DNA of 64,000 bases from Lycorma delicatula (lineage: Eukaryota; Arthropoda; Insecta; Hemiptera; Fulgoridae): assembly GCF_047948215.1 (NCBI RefSeq), contig NC_134455.1:105542495-105606494 (forward strand), read 5' to 3'. Under the pieces are notes generated by a model that saw nothing but the letters and a program-made list of their open reading frames with translations, was not told where the DNA came from and searched no databases. The position numbers and the translations under genes were made by a program. Position 1 is the first letter of the stretch, and each line of letters opens with the position of its first letter. Positions 54,788-64,000 of the stretch are shown here, piece after piece.

Positions 54788-57700
54788 ATCATAATCAAAA
54801 CTTAATGGGATAAAAAATGTTTAATTCAGATAATAAAATTAATCCATCAGGTTTTGGGCAATTTAAATATTATGAAACGATGTAAATGAAAACATCAACT
54901 TTTGTATTTTTTGTTTAAAAACTTTTTAGACACTAATATAAATTCTTTATTTTAATTATTTCAGTGAACAATCTCACTATCCCTTTTTCTACAAGATATC
55001 AATAATGATTTATTTCATTTTTAAAAAACAAAAATCTGTTAAAACAACATGAAATCATTAGACTGTCCAGGTTATTGGATTGTAGACTTAAAATTTTATT
55101 TTAGAGTGAAAATTACGTGGCTGCTATACTAAAACTATTTTTAAATTTTCTAAGATTCATGATTTTCACACAACAAAGTAGGAAATTAAATGATTAAAAA
55201 AAAATTAACCAATCGTTCATTCACAATTATAAAAATGTAGGAGAATGACAAAGATTAATCGTACGATCAAAAATATGAGGTAGTAAAATATTTCTGTACA
55301 AGGGATTAAATTTTCTGCCAAAGCCAATTAAAACCTAGAATACAACTAGTAGATCAATTGGCAGAAGAAGAAAATGATGGTTAGAGACACTAAATCATGT
55401 CTTCAAAAAATTGACAACTTCATTGTAAAATTTACTTTACGTGATCTGGTAAGAACAAGAAAATATAAGAAAGCTTTTGCTACAGTTTATCTCAAAAAAT
55501 GAAATAATGAACCTTCTCTTCTGACATTGTGATGATATTGTCTTCCTCGTTGTCGACATCACTCGTTAAATAAAATGAAGTAATCTTTTTTGCAACATTA
55601 TTACAACCTACAAAGCAACCTACATAAATTGCTGTGCATACGCATTTATGTATACTACTTACTACGTGAACAGGCTGGTGTTTTACATATTTTTACACTC
55701 CCATGAATGAGATAAAATTGTAAATTTTGTCTTGAACAATTACACAGTAATCAATCATATTGGGAGTTATGTTAGTAACTGTGCTAAAAACTCATGTTGT
55801 TTAGGTCGGATTAACCAAAGCAGGATAAGTTAATTTATGATTTTATTTTATGATCTGTGAGAAAACATAAATATATAACGGAATTTATTATCGTGAATAA
55901 GTTTTACTGTCAAACATAATTTGAATCGATAAAGAGAACATAGGATATTTGTGAAGTTTTGACTTACAAAGTTAATGAGTGAGTTATCATTATTTTTCTA
56001 AGACGAGTAGTGTCAGCAACATAATTAAAGGGGCTGTCTGCTGATTTTATGTTTTATTGGGTGTTTGCTAATGTTCTGCTGCCATAAGCTTTATTCCGCA
56101 CCATTTTGTTTTTTGAACATTTGTATTAGACATACATAGACTCAACACTATTCGCTCTGACATCACCATGAAAGTACATGTCGAGGAGTGCTAACAAGGC
56201 TATTTTAAACAGTGTGCAAGGTATCATTTTCAGAAATGTTGTGGATGAACGGTAGTTTACCATCACTGAGTGTTTTGTGAAAACCAGTCGCATGCCGGAA
56301 GATTAAGTTGTCAAATAATTTGCGAACTTGGTAATTTATGCATTATTAGCAATATTAAATTACTTATGGTAAATTTTCATGCTCAAAGATTTGATTAAAA
56401 ATATTACTTTTATACAATACAGAATAGTAAGATATCGTGATAAACGGAGCTTGAAACGGAAAATATAATATGATAGAAGTATGAACGCACCGACATTGTC
56501 TACCTGTTTGTGTGATTTCGAAAGAACAGATTGTAAACTATTCATAAAACAGTAAAATAATACAGACATACAAAAACATAAATATTTTAAGGAAGTTTTA
56601 TCAGTGTTCTTTGTACATAATATTTTTGGAATGAAATAATTTATTTTTAAATCTGGGGTGCTTGATATTCCAAAGGCTAATGAATATTTTTTAAAGTGGC
56701 CTTGTGCCTTGATTCAATCACCTTCATGCATTATCTGACAACTTATTGCACCAAAATATGTTTAAAATTTTGAAATACATGATAAATTTAGCAAATATGA
56801 TTACAAGAAAAAACATTTTTGTTTCCCTACATGGTGGAGGTACAACCTCAAAGTGAGGGTGCTTGTTACTACCCAACCATTTCGTCAGTGCCTTTCTAAA
56901 TATGCAGTAGATATTGAAACAGAAGTGGAAAATAAAAATGTAAATATATCTGATAAGGTCTTTCTATGATGGTGACGAACGGAAGAAGTTGAATACCAAA
57001 TGAAAAATAACTCTATTTGTACGTCTTTGATGATATTATACAATCAATTTTACCCGCAAAGTTTAGCTGATAAATCGTCACTCTACTGGAAATTACTACT
57101 TCAAGGACTTAGGTCTAATTTTTGTCACTCTTGAAATTTTTGTAGTTCTGATAAACACTATACTATCTGTATGGTTTTTATGCATATATCAGCTTACAAA
57201 CTAATTGGGTGAACTAGTTTACTCGTAGCTCTTTTAAGTAAACTGCTTATTGTTATTTGGTTTTATTGTGCTGTGTTCAGCATTTCTAATAAGATGAAAC
57301 AATTTTTGAGGGGAATTCTTCAACCTGTATTGTAAAGCTTAATAATGTATCGTATTAAAAGAGTCAATAAAAAAATATTATTTTGTATTGTTAAAATCCA
57401 GGTAAATTTCGATAAAATACAATAAAGAATTCAGTTAGTATCCTTCGTAATTCCTCATTATAATAAACGATATTAGACATTTCAAGAACTAATTCTGCCG
57501 GAAAGCATTAGATCACTCCTCCAGACGTTTTATTGCTTGAAAAATATAAATTACGTGCTAGTGCTTAGGCCTACGACGAAGATAAATAAAATGAATGATA
57601 TACTATTTTTTAACATTATATTTAAAATCTAAGAAGTTCGGGATGTTGAAATATTATGAATTTTTATTTCGGTTGAAATTTTTTTAAATTTTTTATTAAA

Positions 57701-58234
57701 ATAGGAAGAGGATGGTGAAAGTGAATAAAATGTAGACGCCCTTTTAAAGTTCTATATCTTAAGTTGGCAGAATTGATCATGTGAAAAAGAGAAATATGAA
57801 GTAAAAATGGCATGTCAATTTCCTGTAATTTGGTAGGAAGGAAAAATTTAGTGTTGGGGATGAAGAAGGAGTGTGTGGCAGTAAAGTAATCATTATTCCT
57901 TAAATCATTATTTAACGAGATTTGAAAGTAAGGTCATAGAAAGGAGAGGCGTGGTCAGTAGGGGCGTAATCAAACAATATTTGAACCTCTCCACCAACCA
58001 CAAGCATTATTGTAGATAAAGCTATTGTAGATAAAGTAAATATTAAATTGTAGACCAAGCTCATGGGAAACTGGTGGCTTCCAGCCAATTAGATCGTAAA
58101 GCAAAAGATAAATATTTTTTTCATTGCTTAAATAAAAAGAACTATAATAATTTCACAGATAAAAAAGATATAAATATTAAAAATTAAAAAACACAACTGC
58201 CGAAAAAGCATTGCTGACAAACATTGCTCTTTTG
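54788..58234. other. AT-rich sequence, no gene seen
   Basis: About 3.4 kb without a supported coding frame, RNA gene or mobile element. The only local structure noted is TTGTAGATAAAG repeated at about 58010-58036. Confidence 0.5.
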
Positions 58235-58870
58235 CTCCGGTTCCATCGTGATTTTGTATTAACTAGCAAATACCCCATTGGAATTTTGAAAATTGGACGA
58301 TTGTTTGTAGAGGTATTATAAGAGCACCCCACTGCACCTCCTAAAACAGCTCCCTAGGGGTACCCCGTCTGTTACAGGTTAATGATGATGGTAGGTCTCT
58401 AGCCTCGCATGAGGTACTCTCATCACCTCATCACTCTAGCCTCACACGCAATCCCCACAAAAAGCCCATTATTATTAAACAGATTTTTTTTTAAATTTAT
58501 TTAATACTATTTTATTTTATTTAAAGTGAATTTAATTCTATTATTTTTGTAATTTTATATATTTGATTGATCTGAATCATTCAATTCAAACCCAGCTAAC
58601 ACAGTGCAGAAGCTTACAGTTCACAGTTCGTTAATTCAATTCATTAAAGTTTACGCTTCAACAGGCAAATCTGCACTACCACATACAATTTTATATATAT
58701 ATATATATATATACATATTTATATAGCCTATGACACTCCCAGAAATTTAAGGATTCCAACGCAGGGTCATTCATCTAAGTCGGTTCGGCCGTTGAGCTGC
58801 TACGACGGAACAAACACATATACATAAACTCTAAAGACATTACACTCGTTTTTGGGCAGTCGTGTAAATT
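58235..58870 (+). repeat. Unclassified interspersed repeat, copy 1
   Basis: A GC-richer block begins near TTGCTCCGGTTCCATCGTG, contains a short (TA)n at 58691-58713, and ends with AGCCTATGACACTC, TTCGGCCGTTGAGCTGCTAC, ACATTACACTCGTTTTTGGG and CAGTCGTGTAA. The last 140 bp recur at 59612-59785. It has no coding frame. The class is unknown; only the shared 3' part is demonstrated. Confidence 0.6.
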
Positions 58871-59171
58871 AGTGATTTTATTTATTTAATTTTATTAATA
58901 AAAGAAATTGATTATCACTTAATGTTTAGCAATAAAATTGTGGTGCAGAACGGACCAAGGTGGTGCGCCGTGCGTTGTGTATACGGCTCCCTTCACGACT
59001 CTTTCCCGCTAGAAGCACTCCGTTGTCAAATAATTTGGATTATTTTATTTAATCTCTAAACGTAAATTATTTTTAATTATATTTTATATTTGTATTTTTA
59101 TCAACTTATTTTTTATTAATTTTATTTATTAAAATGTATTAATAGAAGACGGGGATTATTAGTTAATATTT

Positions 59172-59390
59172 AGCAATAAAGAACATGCTTTCATGATTGA
59201 AATATTGCTGATTAAAAAATCATATGACTTATTCTTTCTCAAATGTTTATAAACGATTAGTAAGAAGTAAGAACAACAAATAAGAGCAAGAAGAAAGAAC
59301 TTGCTTACTTGATCGAACATACTGCTCATCAAAAAATCTTTAAGATTTTTTCTTAAATGTTTATTAACAATAAATAACAACAGAATAATA
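59172..59390 (+). repeat. Two-copy tandem repeat, unit about 110 bp
   Basis: Units at about 59172-59272 and 59290-59390 share AAAGAAC.TGCTT, a GAT.GAA.AT..TGCT block, AAAAAATC and AAATGTTTAT.AAC. The minus-strand 73-codon ORF here repeats KHLRKN and DFL for that reason and is not a gene. Confidence 0.6.
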
Positions 59391-59611
59391 ACTATAAAAA
59401 AAAAATTAATAAATTTTAATACCGTAATTCATTCAGTCAATATCGTAGCAGATCAAAAAACAACTATTTTTGACACAAATAAAGCTATAAACTGATCCAT
59501 TCTATCAATTTATTCTACCAAAAAAAAACTATCGAATATCAATTTAGTATATATGATTTTTGTGGCATTTTAATTACAATTAAATATCCATATATACTTG
59601 TACATATTCCT

Positions 59612-59785
59612 GTAGCCTATGACACTCACCGTAATGTAAGGTTTCCAACGTTTCGGCCGTTGAGTTGCTACGGTGGAACAATCAAACACACAAACAAACA
59701 AACATACTGTATATACATACATGCTGTATATATCTACATATATACACCCTAAAACCATTACACTACTTTTTGAGCAGTCTTATAA
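59612..59785 (+). repeat. Unclassified interspersed repeat, copy 2 (3' part)
   Basis: Direct repeat of the end of the block at 58235-58870: AGCCTATGACACTC, AAGGTTTCCAACG, TTCGGCCGTTGAGTTGCTAC, GGTGGAACAA, CCATTACACTACTTTTTGAG and CAGTCTTATAA. An expanded ACAAACA run lies between. Confidence 0.68.
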
Positions 59786-60657
59786 AAATAAAACTTGATA
59801 ATAACTATTGGTTTAGATAAAAATGTATCAAAAAAAAAATTAATGTTTTTTATATAAATAAAAAGTAACCACTTAAATATTGTTGAAAATAATATTTTTT
59901 TTACTGCAGATACAGACCATTTTAGGGGCAGAATAACATTTTTTTTTTTTTAATATGGCTAAAGAAACGCATTATATATTTACTATTTATAAAAAATTCA
60001 AAAAGCGTTTTATTCAGTTTAGCTCTGATTTTTCTTTTAGCTTTTTGTCATAACTGAAAATCTACCTTCTTTTACTTCATAAGTCCTGACAAAAACAAAA
60101 TAATTTTCATGAGCTTTATTCGCTTCAAATTCATCTGAATTCATTGTAGTTAAAAACGCTATTGTAAAATTACAAAAGAATTTCTGTTTCCTGTCGTAGA
60201 GAAAATTTAATTTTTTTCAAACGGTATTGTTATAGAGTTATATTTTTTCTTTTCAACTAGAATTTAACTATAAATTCTATGAAAAATTTATGCATAAATA
60301 TTTCTTTCACTTCACAAGTTACAATAAACTGAATCTAATAGAAAGAGCAGCAGTAGTAATTCGTTAAACTCAAAAATATGTTAAGCACTTTTATAATAAC
60401 GAGTAGAAGTATTCTAAACTGTTATTGAATAAAATATCAAAGAAAAAAATGCTTATACAAAAAGAAAGAAAATACTTATATACGATAAAATACACATAAA
60501 CGATATACACATTCCATACGTAAGATATTATGTTTAAATTAATACTAAAGGATAAACGTAAAATCAAAAAATTAAATGAATAAATTTCCAAAAGATGTAT
60601 TAATTACAAATGTAGTTATTTATATATATGAAATACTACAAAAAGCATTCCTAAATG
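59786..60657. other. AT-rich sequence, no gene seen
   Basis: No supported feature. The 66-codon frame at 60391-60591 is low-complexity. Confidence 0.5.
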
Positions 60658-61268
60658 TTTTTTTTTTTTACTTAGACAGGAGGAATTCCAGTTACGGGCG
60701 AAGTGGCTCACTCGCTTATAGGTTCCGCAAGGTGTTGTAAACCGTGTTTGTGACCTGGGCCTACCGACTAAACCTACTTTCCTTCTACTGGGAGCCGGAC
60801 CTGTCCATAAGATATAACACAGTCCCGAATGGTGTTTCGACAAGAGGAAGAAGACACCGGTCACACCCCAACCTACTTACACGGGGAGCCCCGACATGTT
60901 TATTCCTACCCTCGAATCACAGCCTGTTTCAGACTCTAGATTCTTAAGTAGTTTTCAATCTTGAATCTACCCCATCGGGACAACGGTTCCCCGGAGTCCT
61001 GGGCTCCTACAGAGGTGACCCGTCGGGGTATAATACCCCCTCCTCGTACAGGCTGTTCAACCTTCCCTACCTCAAAAATACGCTCGCAGTGTTCTTCACA
61101 GTCGTCAACATCATAATGGTCACTGGGTTTTTTTTCCATTTAATGTCCTCTTTCACTGGCCTTCTCTTCTTTCTTAATAATTATACTCGTGGGCATACTC
61201 CTCACTTCCTGCAACTGTTGCTCTCCTCCGTGCATAAAGTTAATGAGGTTAATGAAGTCTGTTCCTCC

Positions 61269-62063
61269 TCACCACGCATCCCACATTCTCCCATTTCGGG
61301 CATTCAAATGTAGTGTATGGGGCACGTCCATCTTCCCACAGTAGTAACACACTGGGTTCGTTCTGAGCCTATATCTGCTCAGGTAGGCATCAAATTCATC
61401 ATGGCTCGTAAGGAGGAGATTCAGAAAGTAATCAACCTTCCCATGTCTCCTCAAGTAACATGGCCTCAGGTCACTTATCAGGAGTCATGTTCACCTTCTC
61501 GTTCTACTCTGGTTCCATCTTGTCTGTCTCTCTTCAAGCATCTCGTCGCGTGCTTCGCTTGGAGGCGCCGCCGCCTTCAATCGTACCTTTCTTTGGCAAT
61601 GACCTGAACTGGCGGTAGGCCAGCCAGTACACTGAGTGCTTCCGCCGACACCATGCGGTAGGCCGACGCCACTCTCACTGCCATCAGCCTGAGCACGCGA
61701 TTTAACCTCGCTGCATTTTCTTTATTCGTAACGCCCTCCTCCATATTGGAGCACCATACATTATGTTGGATATCACCACTGAAGCAATTATCCTTCTTTT
61801 CCAATACCCCGGTCCACCGATGTTTAGCATAATTCTGTTTATCACTTGTACACTCTTCTCCGCCTTTTTTGCAGCTTTCTCCAATTGCCTAGTAAACCGT
61901 ATGTTTTTATCCAGCCGGATACCCAGATATTTGGCATCGTGAACTGACTGCAATCTTTCTTCCCCAAGCCTCATGTTTATTGGCCCTATAGTCTTCTTCT
62001 CCCGACCATTATCAGAAGCTTTGCTTTTTCCGCCGCTAGGTGTAGCCCCTCTCTTCCTGTCAT
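61269..62063 (-). pseudogene. R1-clade RT thumb and C-terminal finger (3' part of split gene)
   Basis: Immediately after the inserted DNA the minus strand reads MTGREGLHLAAEKAKLLIMV, the block that normally follows the catalytic region. After a shift come MRLGEERLQSVHDAKYLGIR and LDKNIRFTRQLEKAAKKAEK (61974-61702), then IMYGAPIWRRAL, RLMAVRVASAYRMVSAEALS and VLAGLPPVQVIAKER (61804-61577). Near the end, RRHGKVDYFLNLLLTSHDEF and DAYLSRYRLRTNPVCYYCGK (61454-61269) lead into the zinc finger, of which CYYC is kept and the distal His/Cys pattern is degraded. Multiple frameshifts; inactive. Confidence 0.8.
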
Positions 62064-62284
62064 GTTTTTTTTTTATTGGTAGTCGAGAAGCAACCTTTTA
62101 AGGAAATCACACAAATAAAGTAAAATCATTAATAAAAATAGGAATAATTATATTTATTAATTGAGAAATAATATTTTTCTTAACATTCTTCTGAATATTT
62201 TTCCACTCAAGCTTAGCTCCATTAGTTGAAATTGGAATAAATTGACCGCCAAAATCAATTAAACCATTTAACCCAATAGAAGTT
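62064..62284 (+). pseudogene. COX3: Nuclear mitochondrial insertion: COX3 fragment
   Basis: Read on the plus strand with the invertebrate mitochondrial code (TGA as Trp, ATA as Met), the frame from 62084 runs to 62289 through the conserved middle of cytochrome c oxidase subunit III: REATF, MMFFLTFFWMFFHSSLAP, EIGMNWPP and IKPFNPMEVPL. COX3 is an inner-membrane subunit of respiratory complex IV, encoded in mtDNA. The only break is TAA at 62099-62101, where CAA (Gln) is expected after REATF. Under the nuclear code the TGA codons would also stop it. The insert lies antisense inside an R1-clade RT between the codon for Trp in DLVKVW and MTGREGL. The right edge shares CCACTTTAA with either side, so the boundary is uncertain by a few bases; a T run of about 10 forms the left edge. 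Confidence 0.92.
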
Positions 62285-62881
62285 CCACTTTAACCAAGTC
62301 CAACGATCCTCGCGATCTTTGTTGTATCTCCTCTTCATCTGTCCCCGAGATCAACAACGCGACATCGTCCACAAAGGCGCATCCCCTTCGGGTATCTGAG
62401 CCACAGCACATCATCACAGACAATATTCCATAATTTCGGTTCCAGCACAGACCCCTGCGGAACCCACCCGTCATGTTGAACTCAAACGTATCATCTTCCA
62501 CCTCAACCTTGATGCTTCTGTGCTTAGGTAGTCCGCTACCACTGATAGTGTACTGGAATCCATATTCTGTCTTCTAACCTCATTTAAAATACAGTCCCAT
62601 TTCATGGCATTTCTTACATCCAGGATGATTACCGTAGGTATACTCCTGGATGCCGATGCTTTCTAATCCGCCCAATCTACTAGCTTTTCCAGGCCGTCTA
62701 TCCCACGAAAGGAAGATCCACATCTTCCTTTATCAAATCCACGCTGGTCGTCAGAGAGGCCACCGGAGCGTTGTACATTCTTCTCCAATCTGTAACCTAT
62801 CATTCGTATGTATATCTTGCCGACTGTATTCAGCAGGCAGATAGACCGATACCTCCTGTCATTCCTATCTGACACTGACAA
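62285..62881 (-). pseudogene. R1-clade RT fingers and palm (5' part of split gene)
   Basis: The 72-codon frame (62881-62663) holds the RT fingers: DRRYRSICLLNTVGKIYIRM (family YRPICLLNTVGK) and GGLSDDQRGFDKGRCGSSFR (family QYGFRKGRST). In the 77-codon frame (62501-62268), GCAFVDDVALLISG carries motif C with FVDD in place of the usual YADD, followed by RGSLDLVKV, where the COX3 insert begins. Motif A and B regions between (62660-62500) are frameshifted but include GLCWNRNYGILSVMMC-like remnants of the QGSVLGPxLWN block. Confidence 0.78.
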
Positions 62882-62884
62882 AAA

Positions 62885-64000
62885 AAATATATATAAAATT
62901 ACTATAAATATAAATTAAACCGTTTAAACTTTTAGAAAACTACCATGTCCTTTTTGTAGAGAAGGAGAATAAAAAAAAGTAGTTCAAGAAAACAGACAGC
63001 TCGAATATTTAACTATCATAATTGCAATGATATTTGGACAATATAAACGTGTTTAATGTTCTTATGAAAGCACAAAAAATATTCTGGAATATAAAGTTTT
63101 AAAAAGTGATGTAACAAATATCATTCTGCCATGACTTTTTTGTGTAGTTTTTATTTTAATTACTGCTAAGGAAGTAAATTTTTCAAACATGTTATAATTA
63201 TTTTTTAAATTTAAAGAATTTGAAAAAGGTTTGATACCTAAAATTTAGTATTTTAAGATAAAATTCCAAGCAAAATGTTTCTTTTATTCTAATTTCATTT
63301 ATTGTCGTATTATGGCCAAACATTCTAAATTAAATTAAAATTTTTACGAATTAATACATTAATACATACCAATTTTTACAATTATTTCAAGTTTGTTATG
63401 ATTTTTGAGAAATTAATATAAATTCCGAAGAATTGACAGCTGTGAAGATATAATCTAAACGTTTTTAATAGATTTTTATGTTGTTATAAAGGTGTAGGAT
63501 GTTTTATAATTTTCCTCTATTTTTCCGAAGTAAGGAAGTGAAAATAAAATATTTGAAGTATCAATGAATATTAACGATCGGTGATTTTCAACTGGCGTTC
63601 AATTGTAGCCTAAGGTAAGTAAGTAGAAATTGATAATAACAAGTCATAATAGTCTATTCATGAAGCAGCTGCTTCTCCTCGTGATTTAAATAAGATCGTT
63701 TTCTTTAAGGCTATATTTAAAACTCTGAATAACACAAAACATGATCTGGTGGAGATTTTGTTCCTAGATTAGAGATTGAGAAAAATGTAATGAATAAGAC
63801 TGATCTGTTTTGAGATTTAAGCTTAATTGTACTATATAAACATGTTAAATTAGCTATTTATTATCTTTCTAATATAAATCCCAATCGATGAGGAAAAACC
63901 ATACCCAGAATCAAAAATTCAATGGTTTCGTGAATAGTTACAAATTAAGCTTTATTAATTATGGATTATAATAAACAAGTTAAAATGATTCGGTTTGCTT
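62885..64000. other. AT-rich sequence, no gene seen
   Basis: No supported gene, RNA or repeat up to the end of the window. Confidence 0.5.

Larger units (their letters stand above)
60658..62884 (-). mobile_element. R1-clade LINE, 5'-truncated, interrupted by mtDNA
   Basis: The minus-strand element has a 12-nt A run at the 3' end (plus-strand T at 60658-60669). The tail (ACACCATTCGGGACTGTGTT, then GGTCCGGCTCCCAGTAG) is shared with the copies at 21.5 and 39.5 kb. Coding remnants run up to 62881 and start inside the RT fingers. The RT is split at 62064-62284 by mitochondrial DNA. No target-site duplication was identified. Confidence 0.82.

Noticed and set aside
62064..62284. Poly(A)-bearing processed transcript in the minus orientation
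   Set aside because: The A run at the minus-strand end looked like a retrocopy tail, but the plus strand clearly reads COX3 under mitochondrial code, so the T run lies on the 5' side of the COX3 sense and is filler rather than a tail.

Overview
This window looks like a stretch of an insect nuclear genome, very probably a hemipteran-like insect with an AT-rich, repeat-filled genome. The reasons are the AT-rich background, several R1-clade non-LTR retrotransposons (an arthropod-centred clade), Jockey-, RTE-, CR1-like and restriction-endonuclease-type LINEs, mariner transposons, a tRNA-derived SINE, and a nuclear fragment of mitochondrial COX3 that reads with the invertebrate mitochondrial code. 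I recognise no host protein-coding gene, no rRNA gene, no functional tRNA gene and no CRISPR array. The window reads as a gene desert or a large intron/intergenic region, and nearly all the coding signal belongs to mobile elements in different states of decay.

Layout. 0-6.5 kb: AT-rich sequence with a SINE (~440-690) and a 44-bp near-perfect palindrome (1022-1065). 6.5-9.5 kb: a Jockey-clade LINE on the minus strand (three zinc knuckles, endonuclease and linker) that lacks its RT and 3' end. 10.57-11.49 kb: a Tc1/mariner-like transposon with inverted repeats of roughly 150 bp. 18.3-22.9 kb: a mariner C-terminal fragment, a decayed R1-clade LINE (+), a convergent R1-clade 3' end (-) carrying a SINE with 9-bp target-site duplications, and a mariner N-terminal fragment. 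24.9-27.7 kb: a strongly decayed RTE-like LINE (+). 29.7-37.0 kb: a MITE-like family sharing ACTTCCTTGTACG ends, with two well-matched copies in opposite orientation either side of a LINE (-) with a C-terminal restriction-like endonuclease. 37.38-38.67 kb: a complete-length but broken mariner. 39.5-48.6 kb: a stack of minus-strand LINEs: a 5'-truncated R1-clade copy, a CR1/Jockey-like copy, and an almost complete R1-clade copy. 49.0-51.4 kb: a cluster of short direct repeats. 51.98-54.79 kb: a young RTE-like insertion with a 912-codon open ORF, a 23-nt poly(A) and a perfect 10-bp target-site duplication. 58.2-59.8 kb: interspersed and tandem repeats. 60.66-62.88 kb: another R1-clade LINE (-), interrupted by about 220 bp of mitochondrial COX3.

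How the parts relate. The R1-clade copies at 21.5-22.6, 39.5-41.4 and 60.7-62.9 kb share a recognisable 3' tail, so they probably belong to related lineages using a common 3' recognition sequence. The nesting gives relative ages: the SINE is younger than the R1 it sits in, and the COX3 insertion is younger than the R1 it splits. The decayed RTE-like copy at 25-27.6 kb and the open copy at 52-54.8 kb show old and recent activity of one superfamily. No host operon or pathway can be read from this window.
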